Positions 1-7,583 of a stretch of 64,000 nucleotides of DNA are shown piece after piece. The stretch's first letter is position 1. The number at the start of each line of letters is the position of its first letter. Origin of the DNA: Acidovorax sp. 69 (GTDB lineage: Bacteria > Pseudomonadota > Gammaproteobacteria > Burkholderiales > Burkholderiaceae_C); contig NZ_PGEP01000001.1 in NCBI RefSeq assembly GCF_002797445.1, positions 1,053,001-1,117,000 on the forward strand, written 5' to 3'. The notes beneath the pieces were generated by a model. That model did no database searches and was not told where the DNA came from. It saw nothing but the letters and a program-made list of their open reading frames with translations. The translations under genes and the position numbers were made by a program.

Positions 1-793
1 TGCCCAGCGTGGCGGTGGGTTTGCTGCCCGTGCTGGGCCGCACAAAAATACGGCTGCGCACGGTGGTGGTGGTCTGCGTGCCCGGCTGAATGTCGAAGCG
101 GTAAGCGCCGGTGGCACGGGGCGAATCCAGCAGCGCATACACGGTGACCTGCGTGGACAAGGGATCGGGCCGCACCAGCCAGAACTCGGTGAAGCGTGGG
201 AACTCTTCGCCACTGCCACCCACGGTGTCGATGGCCAGCCCGCGGGCCGACAGGCCGTACTGCTGGCCCTTGCCCAGTGCGCGGAAGTAACTTGCGCCCT
301 GGAAGACCACCAGCTCATCCTTGTAGGCGCTGGAGTTGAGGTGGTTGTGCAGGCGAAAGCCCGCAAAGCCGAGGTCGCCCCAGGCCTCAGGCCGCACCTG
401 GTTCTTGCCGTAGTCGAAGTCCGCGCGGCTGTAGCCGATGTGGCGCGCGCCCTGCGGCGTCACCTCGTTGATCAGCACTGGCTCCTTCTGGTACAGGCCC
501 AGGTGGAAGAACATGGCCTCGAACGGCAACTTTTCGGCGCGCCACAGGGCACGGTCAGGACGCCAGCGGATGTCGCGCACCTGGTCGTAATTGAGTTTGG
601 CGAGGTCGGCGGGGAGCGTGTCGCTGGATGCGCGATAAGGCTTCTCCGCACGTTCCCGGGCGAGGCGGGTGACGCTGTCGAAATCGAAGCTTTGGGCCTG
701 TGCGGCGCCTGTCAACAGGGCGGCGGCCAGCACCATCAAGGCTTGGGGGCGGCGGCCGGTGATACGTAAACGATGAGAAAAAACAGCTGGCAT
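1..793 (-). CDS. opgG: Glucan biosynthesis protein OpgG (MdoG), N-terminal part
   Basis: Periplasmic protein needed to build osmoregulated periplasmic glucans. The window holds about 264 N-terminal residues; the gene runs off the left edge. A signal peptide is visible (basic RRP near residue 15, hydrophobic core, AQA-QS cleavage near 34). The body matches the family: a KPYRAS-like start, INEVTPQGARHIGYS, then FRLHNHLNSSAYKDE, FQGASYFRALGKGQ and YGLSARGLAIDT. The ATG at 793 has no Shine-Dalgarno sequence. A sigma54-type promoter sits so close that its predicted start lies about one base before this ATG, so the mRNA may be leaderless. The next possible starts, a TTG near 739 and an ATG at 736, would spoil the signal peptide. 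It lies 181 bp downstream of glrR. OpgD is the main alternative. Confidence 0.88.
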   Translation of the reverse strand, partial: MPAVFSHRLRITGRRPQALMVLAAALLTGAAQAQSFDFDSVTRLARERAEKPYRASSDTLPADLAKLNYDQVRDIRWRPDRALWRAEKLPFEAMFFHLGLYQKEPVLINEVTPQGARHIGYSRADFDYGKNQVRPEAWGDLGFAGFRLHNHLNSSAYKDELVVFQGASYFRALGKGQQYGLSARGLAIDTVGGSGEEFPRFTEFWLVRPDPLSTQVTVYALLDSPRATGAYRFDIQPGTQTTTTVRSRIFVRPSTGSKPTATLG

Positions 794-805
794 GCTGAGA
801 CTAGG

Positions 806-820
806 GCAAACCCTGTGCCA
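806..820 (-). promoter_or_regulatory. Sigma54 (-24/-12) promoter of opgG
   Basis: On the minus strand the sequence reads TGGCAC, five bases, then TTGC. The GG (819-818) and GC (807-806) doublets are separated by exactly 10 bases, as sigma54 promoters require. The predicted transcription start is about 794, directly before the opgG ATG at 793. An A/T-rich stretch with a run of seven T lies just upstream on the same strand. The neighbouring glrR encodes a sigma54-dependent activator, which supports the call. No experimental proof. Confidence 0.75.
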
Positions 821-914
821 GCTTAAAAAAACTGTTTTAAATCAATGGCTTAAGTCATCAATTGCATGTAAGCAGTTGTGCGACCCGTGGATTGACGGGG
901 AAACCCCGGGTTTT

Positions 915-932
915 TGTCGCTGTATGGCGACA
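915..932. promoter_or_regulatory. Putative GlrR-binding site (TGTC-N10-GACA)
   Basis: A perfect TGTC-N10-GACA dyad in the glrR-opgG intergenic region, about 130 bp upstream of the predicted sigma54 transcription start. That is a usual distance for an enhancer-type activator site. From memory, enterobacterial GlrR binds sites of exactly this form upstream of the glmY and glmZ sRNA genes. The spacer can itself pair partly, so a plain hairpin is the alternative reading. Confidence 0.65.
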
Positions 933-974
933 GCGGGGCTGGGCGCTAGAGAAAAACTGAATCAAATCAACGGA

Positions 975-2393
975 CTAGTCGTGTCGCTCATCAGCGACGT
1001 CTTCGTTGTCCACAACATCGTTCTTGAAGTTTCCGGGGGTCAAGGCGTGCTTTTGCAGCAGCCGGTAGAACTCCGTGCGGTTGCGCTGCGCCAGGCGCGC
1101 CGCGTCGGCCACGTTGCCATCCGTCATCTTGAGCAGGCCCACCAGGTACTCGCGCTCAAACCTTTGCCGGGCCTCGGCAAAGCTCAGCACCTGGGTAGAC
1201 GGCGTGCGCAACGCGCGCTGCACCAGCGTCAGGGGCACGAGCGGTGTGGTGGACAGGGCGCACACCTGCTCGACGACGTTGTAGAGCTGGCGCACATTGC
1301 CGGGCCAGGAGGCCTGGGTCAGAGCCTTGAGTGCCTCGGGCGCAAAGCCTGACAGGCGTTTGTCGTACTTGCGTGCCAGCTTGTCGAGAAAATGATTGGC
1401 CAGCAGTGCGATGTCTTCGCGCCGGTCTGCGAGCGTGGGCAGAGTCAGCGTGACCACATTGAGCCGGTAGTACAGGTCCTCGCGAAACTGGGCCGTGGTC
1501 ATGGCCGCTTCCAGATCGCGGTGCGTGGCCGAGATGATGCGCACATCGATGGGAGTCGACTGGTTGGCCCCCACGGGGCGTACTGCGCGCTCTTGCAGCA
1601 CCCGCAGCAGCTTCACCTGCAGGGCGGGCGGCATGTCGCCAATCTCGTCCAACAGCAAGGTGCCACCTTCCGCGGCCTGGAACAGCCCTTTGTGGTGGCT
1701 CACTGCATCGGTGAAAGCCCCTTTGATGTGGCCAAAAAGTTCGGATTCGAGCAAGGCCTCCGGAATGGCGCCGCAGTTGACGGCGACAAAAGGGTGGCGT
1801 GCTCGCGGACTGGCTCGGTGGATGGCCTGGGCCAACAGTTCTTTGCCTGAGCCGCTATCGCCCAGCAGCAGCACGCTGGCGTCCGACTGGGCCACCATGT
1901 AGGCCTCGGCCAGCAGGTCGGTCATGCGGGCCGAGCGGCTCACGATGTCGGCCCGCCAGGCCTCGTTGGCGTGGGCCTGGTGCACGGCGGGGGCGCTCAG
2001 GGCCAGGGCCTCAGCCACTTTTTCCAGCAGCTCTTTGCCGTCGTAGGGCTTGGTCAGGTAGGTGAAGACGCCACGCGATGTGGCCTCGACCGCATCGGGG
2101 ATGGTGCCGTGCGCCGTGAGCAGAATCACCGGCAGCGAGGGGTGGCGTGCATGCACCTCATCAAACAGCGCCAGGCCATCCTTGCCGGGCAGGCGCACAT
2201 CGCTCAGCACCAGCTGGGGCCGGGCCACGTCGAGCTGTGCCAGCGCAGCCTCGGCCGAGCCCACGGCCATGACCTCATGCCCAGCGGCCTTCAGCCGCAG
2301 CGATAGCAGGCGCAGCATGTCGGCATCGTCGTCCACCACCAGGATGCGGTGGGCGGGGCTGTGGGCGGTTGCAGGGCGCGTGGATGCGGTCAT
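975..2393 (-). CDS. glrR: Sigma54-dependent response regulator GlrR/QseF
   Basis: Response regulator that activates sigma54 RNA polymerase; 472 residues. The receiver domain (about 15-130) has the acidic pair at DDD 21-23 and the phospho-acceptor Asp65 in LSDVRLPG. The AAA+ domain has Walker A GDSGSGKE (178-185), Walker B GGTLLLDE (243-250) and the sigma54-contact loop GAFTDA (225-230), where the usual sequence is GAFTGA. A Fis-type helix-turn-helix is near 430-460 (GNVADAARLAQRNRTEFYRLL). The C-terminus closely resembles E. coli GlrR. It lies 11 bp downstream of qseG and in line with glrK, as in enterobacteria. The likely target is the adjacent opgG. Confidence 0.9.
   Translation of the reverse strand: MTASTRPATAHSPAHRILVVDDDADMLRLLSLRLKAAGHEVMAVGSAEAALAQLDVARPQLVLSDVRLPGKDGLALFDEVHARHPSLPVILLTAHGTIPDAVEATSRGVFTYLTKPYDGKELLEKVAEALALSAPAVHQAHANEAWRADIVSRSARMTDLLAEAYMVAQSDASVLLLGDSGSGKELLAQAIHRASPRARHPFVAVNCGAIPEALLESELFGHIKGAFTDAVSHHKGLFQAAEGGTLLLDEIGDMPPALQVKLLRVLQERAVRPVGANQSTPIDVRIISATHRDLEAAMTTAQFREDLYYRLNVVTLTLPTLADRREDIALLANHFLDKLARKYDKRLSGFAPEALKALTQASWPGNVRQLYNVVEQVCALSTTPLVPLTLVQRALRTPSTQVLSFAEARQRFEREYLVGLLKMTDGNVADAARLAQRNRTEFYRLLQKHALTPGNFKNDVVDNEDVADERHD
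982..999. promoter_or_regulatory. Second, imperfect GlrR-like site (TGTC-N10-GACG)
   Basis: TGTC-N10-GACG, one mismatch from the site at 915-932. The centres are 67 bp apart. It overlaps the last codons of glrR (encoding DERHD), so codon constraint could explain it. A tandem arrangement would fit enhancer-bound NtrC-type regulators. Confidence 0.4.
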
Positions 2394-2404
2394 GGCGTGG
2401 TGCC

Positions 2405-3112
2405 TCAGGGTTTGGCGTTGCCATTGCCGTTGCTGCTGCCCACGCCACTGGCGGCAGCGCCGGGGGGGCTTGTGGCCGGTGCTGTGGCGGGGCGCGTGGT
2501 CAGGCTGCGTTCAATGGCGCGCACGGCCTCCAGGCGCTCGCTCAGCTGGTCGTTGCGGCGCTGGGCTTCGCGCAGTTGCTGGGCCTGGCGATCCAGTTGG
2601 TCTTCCAGGCGGCGCTGCTGGGTCAGGCGTGCCTCCAGCAGGCGGGCCAGCGGGTGCAGGTCTTGGGCGGCGGGGTTGGCCAGGGTGCGCTGCACCAGGC
2701 CCAGGGCGCGGGCGGTATCCGCGGGCTGGCGGGTTTGGGCCAGCACCAGCGCCAGGCGCAGGGCGCGGGAGGGCTTGCTCTCGTCCAGGTCCGACAGCCG
2801 GGCCGTCTCACGCGCCAGGTCGGTGGTGCTGGCGCCCAGGGTGCGGTCGGCATAGGCCAGGGTGTCGCGCAGCAGGTCTTTGGCCGCTGTGGTGGGCTCG
2901 TCGCTTTCGGTGGCCAGTGGCTCGGGCTGGGCCGTGGCAGGCTCTGCGGCCTCTACCGCGTGGGCTGCGGTCACCGGAGCCGCATTGGGCGGGGTGGGGG
3001 CTGTGGCGCAGCCTGCCAGCCAGGCAGCGCACAGGCATGAGGCGGTAAGGCCCCAACGGGCAGCCCAGTGCGCTGGGCGGTCAGTCGGCAGGGCGTGCGG
3101 TTCAGGAAGCAT
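2405..3112 (-). CDS. qseG: QseG-like outer-membrane lipoprotein
   Basis: A 235-residue lipoprotein between the glrK and glrR genes, the place held by qseG in enterobacteria, where QseG modulates the kinase. The lipobox is LAGC with Cys35. An Ala/Pro-rich linker follows. A helical, charged region (about 140-215, with RLEDQLDRQAQQLREAQRRN) looks like a coiled coil. The C-terminal tail is low-complexity Gly/Ser/Asn. I chose the ATG at 3112 because it overlaps the glrK stop by 11 bases, which suggests translational coupling, and because it places the lipobox correctly. Sequence resemblance to enterobacterial QseG is weak, so the name rests mostly on position and architecture. Confidence 0.75.
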   Translation of the reverse strand: MLPEPHALPTDRPAHWAARWGLTASCLCAAWLAGCATAPTPPNAAPVTAAHAVEAAEPATAQPEPLATESDEPTTAAKDLLRDTLAYADRTLGASTTDLARETARLSDLDESKPSRALRLALVLAQTRQPADTARALGLVQRTLANPAAQDLHPLARLLEARLTQQRRLEDQLDRQAQQLREAQRRNDQLSERLEAVRAIERSLTTRPATAPATSPPGAAASGVGSSNGNGNAKP

Positions 3113-4559
3113 CAGGCAATTCGATTCGGAAAAAAGAGCGGGGGGCGTCGCCCGGCATCTGCAGCACCTGCACCCGCCCGCCGTGGGCGTGGATGTATTC
3201 CTGCACGATGGACAGCCCGATGCCGGTGCCGCGCACCGCGTTCTCAGGCTGGCGCTCGCCCCGGTAAAAGGGTTCAAACACATGGGCCCGGTCGGCGGGG
3301 GCCACGCCGGGGCCGTCGTCGGTCACATCCACCAGCACCTGGCCAGGCGCGCGCGACACGGCCAGATGCACGGTGCCTTGTTCGGGTGAGAAACGGATGG
3401 CGTTGGACAGCAGGTTGCCCATGGCTGAGGTGATTTTTTCTGCATCCAGCAGCAGCACGGTGCGCTCGCCGCTCACCTCCACCCGCAGGCTGCGGGCCTG
3501 CCATTGCAGGCGCTGGGCCTCGACCAGGTCTTCCAGCAGGGCGATCAGATCGGTCTCGCGCCGCTGCAACTGGCGGGCCTCGAAGGCGGCGGCGTTAAAG
3601 CGCAGCAGTGCCTCGATCTCGCTTTGCAGCACCAGGGTGTTCTGGTGCAGGATCTGCGTCACTTCTTTCTGGCCTTCGCTCAGTTCGCCGGTCACGCCGT
3701 CTTGCAGCAGGGCCACGCCCTCGCGCAGCGCAGCCAGCGGGGTTTTGAGCTCGTGCGAGACATGGCGCAAAAAGCGCGCCTTGTCGGCGTCCAGCTCCAG
3801 CAGCCGCAGGCGCAGCCACTCCAGTTGCTGGCCCACGCGGCGTACGTCGGCGGGGCCGGTGATGGCCACGGCTTGTTCCAGCTGGTTCTCGCCCAGGCGG
3901 CGAATGGCGCGCTCCAGCCGCTTGAAAGGGCGCGCCAGCCAGATGCCCAGCCACAGCGCTAACACCAGTGCCAGCACAATTGCGCCCACCAGTTGGTGCA
4001 TCACAGTGCGGCGGCTGGCGTCTACCTGCGCTTGCAGCTCGCTGGCCTGGCGGGCATTGAGTTCTTGCACCGAGTGCGTGATGGCCCCGTGCAGGGTGTC
4101 GAGCGCTACAAACTCTTCGGCCACGCTGCGTTCGTTCTCCAGCGACTGCCAGGGCGGTGCGTTCAGCAAATCGTGCACGGTCTGCATGCGGGTCTGCCAC
4201 TGCTGGGCTTGGGCGGGGGGCAGGCCTGCGTCGCTCAGCTGGCGCACGATGCCCTGGGCATCGACGGCCATGTCATCAAAGCTTTGGCGAAGGAGTGGGT
4301 CGTTCAGCACCAGCGATTGCCGGGCCGACCGCTCCATGGCTTGGCCACGCTGGTTCAGCGCCTGCGCGGCCACATTCAGCGCGGCCGCTTGGGCAGCGCT
4401 GGCCTGGCTTTGGCCCATCAGCGCTTCCAGGGTGAACACCGCGCGCAGGGCACTGGCGCCCAGCAGCCCCGCAATCAGCAAGAAGGCGAGCAGCAGCAGT
4501 TGCTGAAACGATGGGCCGTGCGGGCGAGCCTGCGGGTGGCTCGTGGGGTGTAGGGCCAT
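3102..4559 (-). CDS. glrK: Sensor histidine kinase GlrK/QseE
   Basis: Membrane sensor kinase, 485 residues, expected to phosphorylate GlrR. TM1 is about 20-42. A mainly helical periplasmic domain spans 43-187. TM2 is 188-209, followed by a HAMP segment. The phospho-acceptor His269 lies in FLRHVSHELKTPLAAL. The ATPase domain shows the N box (NLLSNAIRFSPEQG), G1 (DVTDDGPGV) and G2 (GTGIGLSIV). The gene starts 16 bp after miaB on the same strand and overlaps qseG, so miaB-glrK-qseG-glrR probably form one transcript. The signal is not evident from sequence; in enterobacteria this system responds to envelope and amino-sugar status. Confidence 0.88.
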   Translation of the reverse strand: MALHPTSHPQARPHGPSFQQLLLLAFLLIAGLLGASALRAVFTLEALMGQSQASAAQAAALNVAAQALNQRGQAMERSARQSLVLNDPLLRQSFDDMAVDAQGIVRQLSDAGLPPAQAQQWQTRMQTVHDLLNAPPWQSLENERSVAEEFVALDTLHGAITHSVQELNARQASELQAQVDASRRTVMHQLVGAIVLALVLALWLGIWLARPFKRLERAIRRLGENQLEQAVAITGPADVRRVGQQLEWLRLRLLELDADKARFLRHVSHELKTPLAALREGVALLQDGVTGELSEGQKEVTQILHQNTLVLQSEIEALLRFNAAAFEARQLQRRETDLIALLEDLVEAQRLQWQARSLRVEVSGERTVLLLDAEKITSAMGNLLSNAIRFSPEQGTVHLAVSRAPGQVLVDVTDDGPGVAPADRAHVFEPFYRGERQPENAVRGTGIGLSIVQEYIHAHGGRVQVLQMPGDAPRSFFRIELPDAS

Positions 4560-4575
4560 GCGCCAGCGTGGAGGA

Positions 4576-5922
4576 TCAGGCCGTGAGGGCTGCGCCCTCG
4601 CGCACCAGCACTTCGCCGCGCAAGGTGTAGGCCTTGGCCTCGGTGATGGTCACATCCACCATTTGCCCCACCAGGCGGGGCTGGCCCACAAAGTTGACCA
4701 CGCGGTTGCACTCGGTGCGGCCCATCAGCTCGGTGGCATCGCGCTTGGAGGCGCCTTCCACCAGAATGCGCTGCACCGTGCCCACACGGCTTTCGCTGAT
4801 GGACTTGATGTTGGCGTTGATGACGCCCTGCAGGTGCTGCAGGCGGCGCAGCTTCACGTCGTGCGGCGTGTCGTCGTGCAGGCCCGCAGCAGGCGTGCCA
4901 GGGCGGGGGCTGAAGATGAAGCTGAAGCTGTTGTCGAAGTGGATGTCGTCAATCAGCTTCATCATCTTGTTGAAGTCGTCTTCCGTCTCGCCCGGAAAGC
5001 CCACGATGAAGTCGCTGCTCATGGCCAGGTCGGGGCGGATGGCGCGCAGCTTGCGCACCGTGCTCTTGTATTCCATGGCGGTGTAGCCGCGCTTCATGGC
5101 CATCAAAATGCGGTCGCTGCCGTGCTGCACGGGCAGGTGCAAGTGGCTGGCCAGCTTGGGCAGCTTGGCGTAGGCCTCGATGAGCCGGGGCGTGAACTCG
5201 TTGGGGTGGCTGGTGGTGTAGCGAATGCGCTCAATGCCGGGGATGTCCGACACGTATTCGAGCAGCAGGGCAAAGTCGGCAATCTCGGCCGTGCCGCCCA
5301 TCTTGCCCAGGTAGGCGTTCACGTTCTGGCCCAGCAGGGTGATTTCTTTCACGCCCTGGTCGGCCAGGCCCGCTACTTCGACCAGCACGTCGTCAAACGG
5401 GCGGCTCACTTCCTCGCCCCGGGTGTAGGGCACCACGCAGTAGCTGCAGTATTTGCTGCAGCCTTCCATGATCGACACAAAGGCCGAGGCACCTTCGACG
5501 CGCGCAGGCGGCAGGTGGTCGAACTTCTCGATCTCAGGGAAGCTGATGTCCACCTGCGGCTTGTTCAACTGCTCACGCTGGTTCAGCATCTCGGGCAGGC
5601 GGTGCAGGGTTTGCGGGCCAAACACCACGTCTACATAGGGGGCGCGCTTGATGATCTCGGCGCCTTCCTGGCTGGCCACACAGCCGCCCACGCCAATCTT
5701 CACGCCGCGTGCCTTCAGGTGCTTGATGCGGCCCAGGTCGCTGAAAACCTTTTCTTGTGCTTTTTCGCGCACCGAGCAGGTGTTGAAGAGGATGAGGTCG
5801 GCCTCTTCCACGTTCTGTGTGGGTTCGTAGCCTTGGGCGGCATGGAGCACGTCGGCCATCTTGTCCGAGTCGTACTCGTTCATCTGGCAGCCGAAGGTTT
5901 TGATAAAGACTTTTTTGGCCAT
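4576..5922 (-). CDS. miaB: tRNA-2-methylthio-N6-dimethylallyladenosine synthase MiaB
   Basis: Radical-SAM methylthiotransferase that modifies A37 of tRNAs reading UNN codons; 448 residues. Cluster-binding cysteines of the N-terminal domain are Cys12, Cys49 and Cys81. The radical-SAM motif CSKYCSYC gives Cys155, Cys159 and Cys162. A C-terminal TRAM domain follows, ending near [10 protein letters not shown]. The start is the ATG at 5922 ([20 protein letters not shown]), the family N-terminus; the 23 codons upstream have no family resemblance. It is probably the first gene of the transcript that continues into glrK. Confidence 0.96.
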   Translation of the reverse strand: MAKKVFIKTFGCQMNEYDSDKMADVLHAAQGYEPTQNVEEADLILFNTCSVREKAQEKVFSDLGRIKHLKARGVKIGVGGCVASQEGAEIIKRAPYVDVVFGPQTLHRLPEMLNQREQLNKPQVDISFPEIEKFDHLPPARVEGASAFVSIMEGCSKYCSYCVVPYTRGEEVSRPFDDVLVEVAGLADQGVKEITLLGQNVNAYLGKMGGTAEIADFALLLEYVSDIPGIERIRYTTSHPNEFTPRLIEAYAKLPKLASHLHLPVQHGSDRILMAMKRGYTAMEYKSTVRKLRAIRPDLAMSSDFIVGFPGETEDDFNKMMKLIDDIHFDNSFSFIFSPRPGTPAAGLHDDTPHDVKLRRLQHLQGVINANIKSISESRVGTVQRILVEGASKRDATELMGRTECNRVVNFVGQPRLVGQMVDVTITEAKAYTLRGEVLVREGAALTA

Positions 5923-6023
5923 GGCAATTTCGCAAATAGCAAACAAACACCGCTGCCGGCAGGGCGCGGAGAAGGGCTGTGAATGTCGCAAGGGCGCAGC
6001 CGTTCGGGCGCGCCTGGGATGAT

Positions 6024-6461
6024 TTACTTCAGAACGGCGCCAGAGCCGGTCGTGATGTTGGTGGTGATGGTGTCGCTGCCCTTGCGTGGCTGTGCCGCCT
6101 CGCGCTCCGTCAGGATCCAGGCGGCATGCAACATGCCGGTGCTGTTCTCCAGCACGTAGTTGACCTTGAAGGTCTGGCCGAGCACCGAATGGGTCATGAC
6201 CAGCGTGTTTTGGGGGCTGAACAGCCGCATGCCGGGGGCGATGCGGATGGCTTTGCCGTTGAGCACGGCGTCTGCTGTGTTCGAGAGGGTCAGTGTGCCG
6301 CGCAGTGCAGAGTCTGGGAACGGGCGCGTAAGGCCCAGTCCGGCCTGCACTTGTGCGGCGGCGGGCATCGCTATCGTCAGAAAACTACAGGCAAGCCCCG
6401 CAAGCAATGCGTGCCGAAAGCAATGGGGGAAAGGAGATCCAGTGGTGGTGCAGCGGTTCAT
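6024..6461 (-). CDS. Exported hypothetical protein
   Basis: 145 residues and no family I recognise. It has a long N-region with several cysteines and histidines, then a hydrophobic signal core ([15 protein letters not shown]) ending at AAAQVQA. The mature part of about 107 residues looks beta-rich ([27 protein letters not shown]) and includes [23 protein letters not shown], so it should be a small secreted or periplasmic protein. It is a single gene between miaB and the tRNA. Sequence composition is like its neighbours. The gene looks real because of the signal peptide and the intact, non-repetitive reading frame. Confidence 0.7.
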   Translation of the reverse strand: MNRCTTTGSPFPHCFRHALLAGLACSFLTIAMPAAAQVQAGLGLTRPFPDSALRGTLTLSNTADAVLNGKAIRIAPGMRLFSPQNTLVMTHSVLGQTFKVNYVLENSTGMLHAAWILTEREAAQPRKGSDTITTNITTGSGAVLK

Positions 6462-6563
6462 GGTTTACATCCAGGGGCTGAAGACACGATTTTAGGGGAG
6501 ACTGACGTTGACCATTCCCATAGGCCGTTGAGCAGGCCAGGCAGCAATGCCGTGCCCGAAAGA

Positions 6564-6599
6564 AAAAACCCACAGTGAGTTTCCGCACTGTGGGTTTTT
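6564..6599 (-). terminator. Rho-independent terminator of the tRNA gene
   Basis: Perfect 14-base inverted repeat (AAAAACCCACAGTG and its complement, 6564-6577 and 6586-6599) with an 8-base loop. On the minus strand the stem is followed by a T run. It lies 4 bp downstream of the tRNA 3' end. Confidence 0.9.
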
Positions 6600-6602
6600 A
6601 TT

Positions 6603-6679
6603 TGGTGGTCGTAGGTGGACTTGAACCACCGACATCAGCATTATGAATGCTGCGCTCTAACCAACTGAGCTATACGACC
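6603..6679 (-). tRNA. tRNA-Met (CAT anticodon)
   Basis: A 77-base cloverleaf. The acceptor stem is GGTCGTA paired with TACGACC, the 3' CCA is encoded, the D arm is AGCTCAGTTGGTTAGAGC, the anticodon loop is TTCATAA (CAT), and the T arm is GGTGGTTCAAGTCCACC. The paired G1-C72 end excludes the initiator tRNA. A tRNA-Ile read through lysidine (k2CAU) is possible, but elongator Met is more likely. Confidence 0.9.
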
Positions 6680-6690
6680 GTTAGACCAAG

Positions 6691-6696
6691 ATTATA
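6691..6696 (-). promoter_or_regulatory. -10 element of the tRNA promoter
   Basis: A perfect TATAAT on the minus strand, 11 bases upstream of the mature tRNA 5' end. No good -35 hexamer is seen at 16-18 bases. Any -35 contact would fall at the very end of the enoyl-CoA hydratase gene. Confidence 0.55.
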
Positions 6697-6705
6697 GAAC
6701 AAAAA

Positions 6706-7485
6706 TTATTGGTGTGTGAAGTTCGCTGTGCGTTTGTTCATGAACGCGTCCATGCCTTCCTTCTGATCCCGGGTGGAGAACAGGGCGTGGAACAGGCGGC
6801 GCTCAAACATCACGCCATCCGACAGCGTGCCTTCAAAGGCGCGATTGACGGATTCCTTGGCGGCCATCACGGCCAACTGAGAGAAGCCTGCCACGATGAT
6901 TGCGGCGCCCAAGGCTTCGTCCATGAGTTTGTCGTAGGGCACTACACGGCTGACCAGACCTGCACGTTCGGCTTCGGTGGCGTCCATCATGCGGCCCGTC
7001 AGGGCCATGTCCATGGCTTTCGACTTGCCCACGGCGCGGGGCAGGCGCTGCGTGCCACCCGCTCCAGGGATCACACCCAGCTTGATTTCGGGCTGTCCAA
7101 ATCGGGCGTTGTCGGCGGCAATGATGAAGTCGCACATCATGGCCAGCTCACAGCCGCCACCCAGCGCAAAACCGCTCACGGCCGCGATGACCGGTTTGCG
7201 GATGGAGCGGATCGTTTCCCAGTTGCGGGTGATGTAGTCGCCCTTGTAGGTGTCTGCAAAGCTGTAATTGGCCATGGCGCCAATGTCGGCGCCTGCAGCA
7301 AATGCCTTTTCGCTGCCGGTGACGATCATGCAGCCGATCTTGTCATCCGCATCGAACGCCTTGAGGGCCGTGCCCAGCTCGTTCATCAACTGGTCGTTCA
7401 GCGCGTTGAGTTGCTTGGGGCGGCTGAGGGTGATGACGCCGACTTTGTCCGCTTCAATGCGGACCTCGATGGTTTCGTAGGCCAT
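6706..7485 (-). CDS. Enoyl-CoA hydratase (crotonase)
   Basis: Hydrates trans-2-enoyl-CoA in fatty-acid beta-oxidation; 259 residues, normal crotonase length. Both catalytic glutamates of the family are present, in [13 protein letters not shown] and in [20 protein letters not shown]. The oxyanion-hole segments AAGADIGAM and GFALGGGC are intact. The start is the ATG at 7485, preceded by a good AGGAG; upstream codons are not family-like. It stands 98 bp after the M61 peptidase gene on the same strand. A short-chain hydratase of the PaaF/EchA type is most likely, but the exact substrate cannot be read from sequence. Confidence 0.92.
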   Translation of the reverse strand: MAYETIEVRIEADKVGVITLSRPKQLNALNDQLMNELGTALKAFDADDKIGCMIVTGSEKAFAAGADIGAMANYSFADTYKGDYITRNWETIRSIRKPVIAAVSGFALGGGCELAMMCDFIIAADNARFGQPEIKLGVIPGAGGTQRLPRAVGKSKAMDMALTGRMMDATEAERAGLVSRVVPYDKLMDEALGAAIIVAGFSQLAVMAAKESVNRAFEGTLSDGVMFERRLFHALFSTRDQKEGMDAFMNKRTANFTHQ

Positions 7486-7583
7486 GGAATCTCCTGGGTT
7501 TATGGTTGGTGATGGCAGCGCAAGGAATATAACCAACCCGGCCCCCCGGCCCACGCGTTGGCACATGCGCGGCGTTCGGGTCG

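Noticed and set aside
940..965. A GGCGCTAGAGAAAAACTG stretch resembling half of the dispersed repeat
   Set aside because: Only one side of the palindrome is present and no second half can be aligned.
6603..6700. tRNA gene as an integration site for a mobile element
   Set aside because: No direct repeat of the tRNA 3' end, no integrase and no compositional change on either side.
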